DNA from: Acidobacteriaceae bacterium
GTDB lineage: Bacteria > Acidobacteriota > Terriglobia > Terriglobales > Acidobacteriaceae
NCBI GenBank assembly: GCA_030838305.1
Contig: JAUTWY010000245.1
Span: 1-6,330, forward strand
Direction of reading: 5' to 3'
Length of the DNA stretch: 6,330 bases
How positions within the stretch are numbered: position 1 is the first letter of the stretch; each line of letters begins with the position of its first letter. Under the pieces are notes generated by a model. It did not search any database, was not told where the DNA came from, and saw only the letters and a program-made list of their open reading frames with translations. The position numbers and the translations under genes are program-made. Below, in pieces: positions 1 through 5,314 of the stretch.

Positions 1-258
1 ATGTTTTATCCGAAGGAAATTCGCAACTACCGCGACTGGACCACGATCGATATCGATCTCTGGCGGCACTACTGGTTCGCCATGGTCAACCGTGGCGTGA
101 TGGCGCAGCCCTACTGGTGGGACGAGCAGTGGACAATTTCGGTCCAGCACACCGAGGCCGACATCGATAAGCATCTATCTGCTTTCGACGACATCGCCGC
201 GTCGCTCGCGAAAGCCCAACAGGAACGCATCGGCCAACCAGTATTAGCCGCGCACTAG
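1..258 (+). CDS. Class III aminotransferase, C-terminal fragment (5' truncated by window edge)
   Basis: This is the last 85 residues of a PLP-dependent class III (fold type I) aminotransferase; the rest lies upstream of the window. The fragment has the pattern of the C-terminal small domain of the glutamate-1-semialdehyde aminomutase-like branch: an aromatic-rich helix (D-x-D-L-W-R-H-Y-W-F-A-M), then N-R-G-V, a strand, and the closing H-T-E-A-D-I-D helix (compare L-x-x-x-G-V...H-T-x-x-D-I-D in that family). The PLP lysine and the catalytic core are not in view, so substrate cannot be read. The ATG at base 1 is probably an internal methionine because homologues are 400 or more residues long. 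The TAG stop at 256-258 is followed 8 bases later by a REP-like hairpin element. The downstream permease, dehydrogenase and second aminotransferase suggest a role in amine or amino acid breakdown (inference). Confidence 0.78.
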   Translation: MFYPKEIRNYRDWTTIDIDLWRHYWFAMVNRGVMAQPYWWDEQWTISVQHTEADIDKHLSAFDDIAASLAKAQQERIGQPVLAAH

Positions 259-266
259 ATTTGTTT

Positions 267-295
267 GTGTGGGGAGCGGGCGCCCTCGCCCGCTT
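267..295 (+). repeat. REP-like hairpin, family A copy 1
   Basis: GTGTGGGG is followed by a perfect 8-bp stem, AGCGGGCG (275-282) / CGCCCGCT (287-294), around the loop CCCT. The same layout (GTGGGGA lead, 8-bp GC stem, CCCT loop) recurs at 1971-1997, and a variant occurs at 1912-1937, with different stem bases that still pair. It sits 16 bases after the aminotransferase stop but has no T-tract after the stem, so I read it as a dispersed repeat rather than an intrinsic terminator. Confidence 0.72.
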
Positions 296-342
296 CTGCA
301 CGCATCGGCAAGGCTCAAGCAGGAAAGCAACGCCCATGTAGA

Positions 343-405
343 GACAGCCGCCGACCTTGCCCTGAGCGGAGTCGAAGGGATTGTCCGCCGAGCGAAGCTC
401 AGTAG
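343..405 (+). repeat. Interrupted family A repeat with a nested short repeat
   Basis: GACAGCCGCC (343-352) and TGTCCGCCGAGCGAAGCTC (382-400, then AGTAG) match the two halves of the repeat at 1978-2016 (GACAGCCGCC, then TGTCCGCGAGCGAAGCTC, then GCTAG). In that other copy only six bases (CTCGGC) separate the halves. Here 29 bases separate them, including CCCTGAGCGGAGTCGAAGGG (360-379). This inner block also resembles the outer parts of the family C repeats at 3678 and 5166, without their internal hairpin. The simplest reading is one small repeat inserted into another. Confidence 0.6.
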
Positions 406-413
406 GTTTAGGC

Positions 414-482
414 TTTTGGGTGGCGCAGCGCTTTAGTGCTGCGATTCCCGAGTCCTATGAAGACGGCTTTAGCCGCTGCGGT
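414..482 (+). repeat. REP-like double-hairpin repeat, family B copy 1
   Basis: This direct repeat is about 69 bp, with a second copy at 2074-2141. Both contain two hairpins. The first is CGCAGCGC (424-431) / GTGCTGCG (436-443), an 8-bp stem with one G-T pair and a TTTA loop. The second is CGGCT (464-468) / AGCCG (471-475). The stems are well conserved between copies and the bases between the hairpins diverge, which indicates a structure-based repeat. The CGGCTTTAGCCG core is one I associate with acidobacterial genomes (recall). It ends 12 bases before the likely permease start at 495. Confidence 0.8.
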
Positions 483-494
483 TCGGAATGTGCT

Positions 495-1961
495 TTGTCC
501 ACCACCACCCAACCCGCCACCACCCATTTGATCCGCGCCCTCGGACGCCGCGACCTCGTCCTCCTCTTCGTAGTCGCCGTCTTCAACCTGAACGTAGTCC
601 CCTCTATCGCCGCCAACGGTGGCGTCACCATCTGGCTCTGGATCATCTCGCTACTCCTTTTCTTCTGGCCGCAGGGCATCGCCGTCATCGAACTCGCCCA
701 CCGCTATCCCGGAGAAGGCGGCGTCTACCTCTGGGCGAAAGAAGTTTTCGGCGACTTCCACGGCTTCCTCTCCGGCTGGTGTTACTGGACCAACAACATG
801 CTCTACGTGCCGACGGTCATGCTCTACTTCGTCGGCGTCTCCGTCTACGTGCTCGGCCCTAGCCACCTCGGTCTTGCCGATAACAAGCTCTTCGCTTCCA
901 TCACATCGCTTACGCTGCTTGCTCTTCTCACCGTCCTCAACATTCTTGGCCTCGGCGTCGGCAAGTGGATCAACAACATCGGCGCCATCGGAACATTCAT
1001 CGCAGCCGCCGTTCTGATTGGTTTAGGTGTAGTGATCTGGATGCGCTTCGGCACCACCATTACCGCCGCCGATTTCAAAATCCCGCCCAACCCGCGCTTC
1101 GTAATGAATTCTTTCGGCGTGATCTGTTTCGGTCTCGTCGGCCTCGAACTCGCCTCTGTCATGGGCGACGAAATTAAGGATCCCAGCCGCACTCTTCCCG
1201 GCGCAGTTGCCTGGGGCGGCGTTCTCTCGGGCGCGCTCTACGTCGGCGCTACCCTCACTCTTCTCATTGCAGTTGGAAAAAACGTCAATGTACTGCAGGG
1301 CATCGTTCAGGCCGTCACGCACATGGCCGCCAGCGTCGGTCTTGGCTGGATCACCGTGCCCTTCGCGCTCATGCTCAGCGTCTCGATCGCTGGCATCGGT
1401 TCCGCATGGATGGGTGGCTGTGCCCGCATCCCATTCGTCGCCGGCCTCGATTCCTACATGCCTTCTTGGATGGGCCACATTCACCCGCGTTACGCCACAC
1501 CGTACGCCGCGCTGATTGTGCAGGCTATCGTTTCTGCCGGCTTGGTGGTTCTCAACTTTGCCGGCGCTGGAGTGCAGGAAACTTTTCAGAAGCTGCTGTC
1601 CCTTGCTGTTGTTCTGCAGCTTGTTCCGTTCCTGTACATGTTCGGTGCGCTGGTAAGATTTTCCATCATCGAGCCCGCACCTCAGGGTAAGTACAGCCGC
1701 ACCACGCTCTTTCTCGCAGGCGCCAGCGGACTTCTCACCACAACGCTCGGCATCGCGCTCGTATTTTTTCCCGCTCAGCAGATCACATCGCTGTGGTCTT
1801 ATGAATTATGGATGTTCGGCGGCACCTTGTTTTTTGTCGGCCTGGCCGCATTCTTCTTCTTCGTCTATGGCCGCCACAAAGTGCCGCAACAGGTTGGTGC
1901 GGTAATGGCCCGTGTGGAGACGGGCGACTCGCCCGTCGAAGCGGGCGAAGCCCGCCGTTGA
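495..1961 (+). CDS. APC-superfamily amino acid/amine permease
   Basis: This is an integral inner-membrane transporter of the amino acid-polyamine-organocation superfamily, probably a secondary importer or exchanger of an amino acid or amine. From the TTG at 495 it has 488 residues, usual for the family, and I count about 12 hydrophobic segments. Family marks include E-L-A-H-R-Y-P-G-E-G-G-V-Y-L-W after TM2 and, after TM6, G-L-E-x-x-S-V-M-G-D-E-I-K-D-P-S-R-T-L-P. The first block recalls the glutamate:GABA antiporter branch. The frame is open from a TTG at 381, but 381-482 is repeat sequence and its translation is unlike a permease N-terminus. I prefer TTG 495 (M-S-T-T-T-Q-P), with a weak GGAA at 485-488; TTG 528 is another option. 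The last residues (V-E-T-G-D-S-P-V-E-A-G-E-A-R-R) are encoded by repeat hairpins. The substrate is unknown; neighbours suggest an omega-amino acid or polyamine (inference). Confidence 0.9.
   Translation: MSTTTQPATTHLIRALGRRDLVLLFVVAVFNLNVVPSIAANGGVTIWLWIISLLLFFWPQGIAVIELAHRYPGEGGVYLWAKEVFGDFHGFLSGWCYWTNNMLYVPTVMLYFVGVSVYVLGPSHLGLADNKLFASITSLTLLALLTVLNILGLGVGKWINNIGAIGTFIAAAVLIGLGVVIWMRFGTTITAADFKIPPNPRFVMNSFGVICFGLVGLELASVMGDEIKDPSRTLPGAVAWGGVLSGALYVGATLTLLIAVGKNVNVLQGIVQAVTHMAASVGLGWITVPFALMLSVSIAGIGSAWMGGCARIPFVAGLDSYMPSWMGHIHPRYATPYAALIVQAIVSAGLVVLNFAGAGVQETFQKLLSLAVVLQLVPFLYMFGALVRFSIIEPAPQGKYSRTTLFLAGASGLLTTTLGIALVFFPAQQITSLWSYELWMFGGTLFFVGLAAFFFFVYGRHKVPQQVGAVMARVETGDSPVEAGEARR
1912..1956 (+). 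repeat. Family A variant repeat overlapping the permease 3' end
   Basis: GTGTGGA is followed by GACGGGCGA-C-TCGCCCGTC (1919-1937), a 9-bp perfect inverted repeat around one base, and then GCGGGC-GAA-GCCCGC (1941-1955). The two-part layout (GTGTGG lead with a GC hairpin, then a GAA-loop hairpin) is the same as at 1971-2016. The permease stop codon (1959-1961) lies just after it, so the repeat supplies the end of the protein. Confidence 0.65.
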
Positions 1962-1970
1962 ATTTGATGT

Positions 1971-2016
1971 CTGTGGGGACAGCCGCCCTCGGCTGTCCGC
2001 GAGCGAAGCTCGCTAG
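1971..2016 (+). repeat. REP-like hairpin pair, family A copy 2
   Basis: CTGTGGG leads into an 8-bp perfect stem, GACAGCCG (1978-1985) / CGGCTGTC (1990-1997), with loop CCCT. It is followed by GCGAGC-GAA-GCTCGC (1999-2013). The lead and loop match the element at 267-295 while the stem bases differ yet still pair, as expected if the structure is what is kept. The element lies 10 bases after the permease stop. Confidence 0.72.
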
Positions 2017-2038
2017 TCGTTGCGGCGATTTGTATCAG

Positions 2039-2058
2039 GGCACGACTTCAGTCGAGCC
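2039..2058 (+). repeat. Small inverted repeat (GGCACGAC-TTCA-GTCGAGCC)
   Basis: An imperfect 8-bp stem with a single A-A mismatch encloses the loop TTCA. It lies between family A copy 2 and family B copy 2, so the permease-dehydrogenase gap is a chain of several different hairpins with little unique sequence. I recall GGCACGACTTCAGTCGTGCC-like elements from acidobacterial intergenic regions; this needs a genome count to confirm. Confidence 0.5.
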
Positions 2059-2073
2059 CCGAAGCGAGTTTGA

Positions 2074-2141
2074 TTTTGGGTGACGCAGCGCTTGAGCGCT
2101 GCGGTAAGTTGCAAAATGAAGGCGGCTTTAGCCGCTGAGGT
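2074..2141 (+). repeat. REP-like double-hairpin repeat, family B copy 2
   Basis: This is a direct copy of the repeat at 414-482. The first hairpin is CGCAGCGC (2084-2091) / GCGCTGCG (2096-2103), loop TTGA; the G-T pair of copy 1 is a G-C pair here. The second hairpin is GCGGCT (2122-2127) / AGCCGC (2130-2135). It ends a few bases before the Shine-Dalgarno of the aldehyde dehydrogenase. Together the two copies bracket the permease gene in the same orientation. Confidence 0.8.
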
Positions 2142-2145
2142 AAGC

Positions 2146-2151
2146 AGGAGG
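2146..2151 (+). promoter_or_regulatory. Strong ribosome binding site AGGAGG for the aldehyde dehydrogenase
   Basis: AGGAGG is centred about 12 bases before the ATG at 2161, with nine bases between them. It settles the start at 2161 against the upstream in-frame GTG at 2080, which falls inside a dispersed repeat. Confidence 0.85.
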
Positions 2152-2160
2152 TCGAAACCA

Positions 2161-3654
2161 ATGCCCGGCGGAGTCACAACCGAAGTTCCCAAAGAAGTCC
2201 GCACCTATCAGATGTACATCAACGGCGAATGGGTCTCGAGCAAATCCACGAAGACTTTCCCTGTCTACGATCCCTCCACCGAAGAAATCATTGCCCAAGT
2301 CCCCGACGCGGGCGCCGATGACGTCAACCGTGCCGTAGCCGCGGCCAAAGCCGCATTCGACGAAGGCCCATGGAGCACGAGCACAGCCCAAGAACGTGGC
2401 CGCGTCCTCTTTCGCCTCTCCGAAAAAATCCGCGCCAACCTGCCTGCGCTCGCCGAACTCGAATGCCGCAACACCGGCAAGCCCATCGTCGAGGCCGAGT
2501 ACGACATCACCGACGCCGCCACTTGCTTTGAATATTACGGCGGACTCGCCACCAAAGTCGTCGGCTACGTGAACCCCGTCCCTGATAACGCGATGTCTCT
2601 CTCGCTGAAAGAACCAGTCGGCGTCGCCGGACAAATTATTCCCTGGAACTATCCGCTCCTCATGGCCGCTTGGAAATTGGCGCCTGCAATCGCAGCGGGA
2701 TGCACCTGCGTCCTCAAGCCCGCAGAACAAACTCCACTCACGGCTCTCGAATTCGCGAAATATTTTGAAGATTGCGGCTTGCCCCCAGGTGTGGTCAATA
2801 TCGTCACCGGATTCGGAGAAAGTTGCGGCGCTCCGCTCGTCCAACATCCCGACGTCAACAAGATCGCCTTCACCGGCAGCGCTGCCGTCGGCAAGATCAT
2901 CGTGAAACAGGCTGCCGATACCGTGAAGCGCGTCACCCTCGAACTCGGAGGCAAGTCACCCAACATCTTTTTCGCCGACGCCGACTTCGAAGCCGCCATC
3001 GACGGCGCACTCTTCGGCGTCTTCATTAATCAGGGCGAAGTTTGCTCCGCGGGAAGCCGCATCCTGGTGCAGAAGTCAATCTACAAAAACTTCGTCGAAG
3101 CCATGACAGAGAAGGCGAAGAAGATCAAGATAGGCCCGCCCATGGATCGCGAAACTAAAATGGGCGCCCTCGTCAGCAAAGAACAATACGACCGCGTCAA
3201 CTCCTACATCGAAATCGGCAAAAAAGAAGCCAAACTGGTTTCCGGCGGAGGACGCCCGGAAAAGATGGGCAAAGGCTATTACGTGCAGCCAACGATCTTC
3301 TCCGACGTCACCAACTCCGCCCGTATCGCTCGCGAAGAAATCTTCGGGCCAGTCGCTGCTGTGATTCCGTTCGACGACGAAAAAGACGCGCTCAAAATCG
3401 CCAACGATTCACCGTACGGCTTGGCCGCCGCCGTCTGGACCCGCGACATTTTCAAAGCCCTGCGCGCCGTGAAAGCCCTGCGCGCAGGAATCGTCTGGGT
3501 GAATCACATGCAACCAACCTACGTCGAAGCTCCCTGGGGCGGATACAAACAATCTGGTTTCGGCCGCGAACTCGGCCCCTGGGGCATCGAAGAATATTTG
3601 GAAACGAAACAGGTCTACAACAACCTCAACGAATCCCCAATCGGCTGGTACTGA
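2161..3654 (+). CDS. NAD-dependent aldehyde dehydrogenase, betaine-/aminoaldehyde-type
   Basis: This cytoplasmic enzyme of the ALDH superfamily should oxidise an aldehyde to its acid with NAD+. It has 497 residues, a full family length. The catalytic set is complete: Asn163 in P-W-N-Y-P, Lys186 and Glu189 in V-L-K-P-A-E (Glu at this site favours NAD+ over NADP+), Gly239 of the F-T-G-S dinucleotide loop, general base Glu261 in L-E-L-G-G-K, nucleophile Cys295 in G-E-V-C-S-A-G, and Glu393 in E-E-I-F-G-P-V. Glu261 to Cys295 is 34 residues, as in ALDH2. The C-terminal E-A-P-W-G-G-Y-K-Q-S-G-F-G-R-E-L-G block resembles betaine-aldehyde and aminoaldehyde dehydrogenases more than acetaldehyde-type enzymes. 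The start is fixed by AGGAGG at 2146. With an aminotransferase and an MmsA-type gene downstream, an aminoaldehyde substrate such as 3-aminopropanal or 4-aminobutanal is plausible, but the exact substrate cannot be read. Confidence 0.93.
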   Translation: MPGGVTTEVPKEVRTYQMYINGEWVSSKSTKTFPVYDPSTEEIIAQVPDAGADDVNRAVAAAKAAFDEGPWSTSTAQERGRVLFRLSEKIRANLPALAELECRNTGKPIVEAEYDITDAATCFEYYGGLATKVVGYVNPVPDNAMSLSLKEPVGVAGQIIPWNYPLLMAAWKLAPAIAAGCTCVLKPAEQTPLTALEFAKYFEDCGLPPGVVNIVTGFGESCGAPLVQHPDVNKIAFTGSAAVGKIIVKQAADTVKRVTLELGGKSPNIFFADADFEAAIDGALFGVFINQGEVCSAGSRILVQKSIYKNFVEAMTEKAKKIKIGPPMDRETKMGALVSKEQYDRVNSYIEIGKKEAKLVSGGGRPEKMGKGYYVQPTIFSDVTNSARIAREEIFGPVAAVIPFDDEKDALKIANDSPYGLAAAVWTRDIFKALRAVKALRAGIVWVNHMQPTYVEAPWGGYKQSGFGRELGPWGIEEYLETKQVYNNLNESPIGWY

Positions 3655-3677
3655 GAGATGAAGAAACGAAGTCCAAA

Positions 3678-3791
3678 GTCTTGTCATCCTGAGCGAGGAT
3701 TGATCTTCGCGCCGCAAGCGCAAAGATCAACCGCAGTCGAAGGACCCCGGTACTGCCCGAAGCGCCTCGCCGCTTCAGGGAGTTCTCCCGA
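3678..3791 (+). repeat. Long REP-like repeat, family C copy 1
   Basis: This copy of a roughly 114-bp direct repeat (other copy 5166-5278) fills most of the gap before the GabT-like gene. Its left block (3678-3748) starts at GTCTTGTCATCCTGAGCGAGG and ends GTCGAAGGACCCC. It carries a hairpin, TTGATCTT (3700-3707) / AAGATCAA (3723-3730), extended by GCGC/GCGC past one mismatch. Its right block is CAGGGAGTTCTCCCGA (3776-3791). The 27 bases between the blocks share no obvious similarity with the other copy, although the length is identical. That core can form its own hairpin, CCCGAAGCG / CGCTTC-A-GGG (3756-3780). The right block ends 9 bases before the ATG at 3801, so the gene's leader is built on the repeat. 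Confidence 0.8.
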
Positions 3792-3800
3792 GAAATTGAA

Positions 3801-5162
3801 ATGAGCACAATTCGTCTAAACACTCCAATCCCCGGCCCCAACTCCCAGGCCCTCTCAGCTCGCCGCGCGAAAGCCGTGCCCCGCGGTCTTTCTCACGGTA
3901 CGCCCATCTACGTAGCCAAAGCCGAAGACGCTTGGCTCGAAGATGTCGATGGCAACCACTACATCGACTTCGCGGGAGGCATTGGCTGTGCCAACGCGGG
4001 TCATCGTCAGGAACATGTGGTCGAGGCGATCCGCGCTCAGCTCGACAAATTCCTCCACACCTGCGTCCAGGTCACGCCCTACGAAGGCTACATCCGCCTC
4101 GCCGAGCGTATGAATAAAGTGACGCCGGGAAAATTCCCCAAGAAAACTCTCTTCGTGAACAGCGGCGCCGAAGCCATCGAGAACGCCGTGAAGATCGCCC
4201 GAGCTTATACCAAGCGTCCCGCAATCATCGCCTTCGAAGACGCCTTCCACGGTCGCACCATGATGACGCTGGCCCTCACCAGCAAAACTCATCCTTACAA
4301 AGCGGGCTTCGCTCCGTTCCCGGGAGATGTCTACCGCGTCCCGTTCGCCTACTGTTATCGCTGCTCATACAACTTGAAATACCCGTCGTGCGATCTCTAC
4401 TGCGCGCGCCATCTCGAAGACACTTTCAAGCGCGTGGTTGCCAATGAAGAAGTCGCGGCCGTGATTGCCGAGCCGGTAATGGGCGAAGGCGGTTTCATCG
4501 CGCCGCCGCCAGATTATTTCAAAGTTCTCATCGACCTCTGCCGCAAACACGAGATCCTCTTCATCGCCGACGAAGTGCAATCCGGATTCGGACGCACCGG
4601 CGCGATGTTCGCCAGCGAACGCTACGGCATCGAGCCCGACCTAATTGTGACGGCGAAGTCCCTCGGTGGCGGCCTTCCGCTCGCCGCCGTTACAGGCCGC
4701 TCCGAAATAATGGACGCGCCGGGTCCAGGCGGGCTCGGTGGTACCTTCGCGGGTAATCCCCTCGCCTGCGCGGCGGCTCTCGCGGTGCTCGATCTTTTTG
4801 AAACGGAAAATCTATTGACTCGCGCCAATGAACTCGGCGACCGCTTCCAGCGCCGTGCCCGCGAGTGGCAGCGCCGCTGGCCCATCGTCGGCGATGTGCG
4901 CGGCCTTGGCGGCATGCAGGCCATCGAACTCGTGAAGTCGCAGGACGATAAAACTCCGGCCACGGACGAGACAAAAAAGATCACGCAATATTGCTATGAG
5001 CATGGCCTGATCACGATCACGGCCGGTTCGTACTCCAACGTGATTCGGGTCCTCGTCCCGCTGGTCGCGACCAACGAGCAAATCGATGAAGGTCTCGATG
5101 TGCTGGAGTCCGCTCTGGCGTCAGTCTGCGACAAGAAGGGCGCTGTGGCGCAGCTGGTCTAA
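3801..5162 (+). CDS. GabT-like class III omega-amino acid aminotransferase
   Basis: This PLP enzyme of the class III aminotransferase family has 453 residues. It likely moves the terminal amino group of an omega-amino acid (beta-alanine, GABA or similar) to a keto acid, giving a semialdehyde. Visible active-site residues are the S-G-A-E-A phosphate loop (121-125), Phe149-His150-G-R, Glu224 in A-E-P-V, Glu229 in G-E-G-G, Asp257 in I-A-D-E-V-Q, PLP lysine Lys286 in T-A-K-S-L-G-G-G, Thr315 in G-G-T-F-A-G-N-P, and Arg416 in I-R-V-L-V-P-L. Spacings of Glu224, Glu229, Asp257, Lys286, Thr315 and Arg416 equal those of E. coli GabT (206, 211, 239, 268, 297, 398) with a constant shift of 18. Odd feature: four cysteines at 185, 188, 197 and 201 in the loop Y-C-Y-R-C...P-S-C-D-L-Y-C. 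The Shine-Dalgarno is weak (GAGA at 3790-3793). Some members of this wider clade are racemases, so activity is not certain. Confidence 0.9.
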   Translation: MSTIRLNTPIPGPNSQALSARRAKAVPRGLSHGTPIYVAKAEDAWLEDVDGNHYIDFAGGIGCANAGHRQEHVVEAIRAQLDKFLHTCVQVTPYEGYIRLAERMNKVTPGKFPKKTLFVNSGAEAIENAVKIARAYTKRPAIIAFEDAFHGRTMMTLALTSKTHPYKAGFAPFPGDVYRVPFAYCYRCSYNLKYPSCDLYCARHLEDTFKRVVANEEVAAVIAEPVMGEGGFIAPPPDYFKVLIDLCRKHEILFIADEVQSGFGRTGAMFASERYGIEPDLIVTAKSLGGGLPLAAVTGRSEIMDAPGPGGLGGTFAGNPLACAAALAVLDLFETENLLTRANELGDRFQRRAREWQRRWPIVGDVRGLGGMQAIELVKSQDDKTPATDETKKITQYCYEHGLITITAGSYSNVIRVLVPLVATNEQIDEGLDVLESALASVCDKKGAVAQLV

Positions 5163-5165
5163 AAA

Positions 5166-5278
5166 GTTTTGTCACCCTGAGCGAGGATTGATCTTCGCGC
5201 CCAAGCACGAAGATCAACCGGAGTCGAAGGACCCCTATAACGCTGTATCATTGATGTTGTCGCAGGGAATTCTCACGA
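5166..5278 (+). repeat. Long REP-like repeat, family C copy 2
   Basis: This direct copy of 3678-3791 begins 4 bases after the GabT-like stop codon. The left block (5166-5235) matches copy 1 apart from a handful of changes and a one-base indel. Its hairpin is TTGATCTTCG (5188-5197) / CGAAGATCAA (5208-5217), a perfect 10-bp stem. One mismatch of copy 1 is a C-G pair here. The right block is CAGGGAATTCTCACGA (5263-5278). The 27-nt core (5236-5262) is AT-richer than, and unlike, that of copy 1. There is no T-tract after the stem, so termination is not supported. Confidence 0.8.
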
Positions 5279-5302
5279 TCGACCGCGCTCTTCGGAATAA
5301 GC

Positions 5303-5309
5303 AGAGGTG
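5303..5309 (+). promoter_or_regulatory. Ribosome binding site AGAGGTG for the MmsA-type gene
   Basis: AGAGGTG ends five bases before the ATG at 5315. This supports that start, which gives an N-terminal stretch M-T-P-V-A-A-P-P leading into the family's usual F-I-N-G-Q-W strand. Confidence 0.7.
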
Positions 5310-5314
5310 AACTT

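Noticed and set aside
267..295. Rho-independent terminator after the first aminotransferase
   Set aside because: The GC stem is strong, but the following bases are CTGCACG with no T-tract, and the same structure recurs elsewhere as a repeat.
1808..2083. Short + strand open frame overlapping the permease end and running through the hairpin repeats
   Set aside because: It is out of frame with the permease and then translates dispersed repeats; repeats of this kind often yield spurious small ORFs.
2080..2160. Extended GTG start at 2080 for the aldehyde dehydrogenase
   Set aside because: The extension is encoded by family B repeat, while AGGAGG at 2146-2151 points to the ATG at 2161.
2128..2847. 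239-residue open frame on the - strand opposite the aldehyde dehydrogenase
   Set aside because: It lies opposite a gene with complete catalytic motifs, is low-complexity, and begins or ends in repeat sequence.
5166..5235. Terminator between the GabT-like and MmsA-type genes
   Set aside because: The 10-bp stem is followed by CCGGAGTC rather than T residues; it is the family C repeat hairpin.
3655..5314. CRISPR array from repeats with a variable core
   Set aside because: There are only two copies, about 1.5 kb apart with a gene between them, and no regular repeat-spacer series or cas gene.
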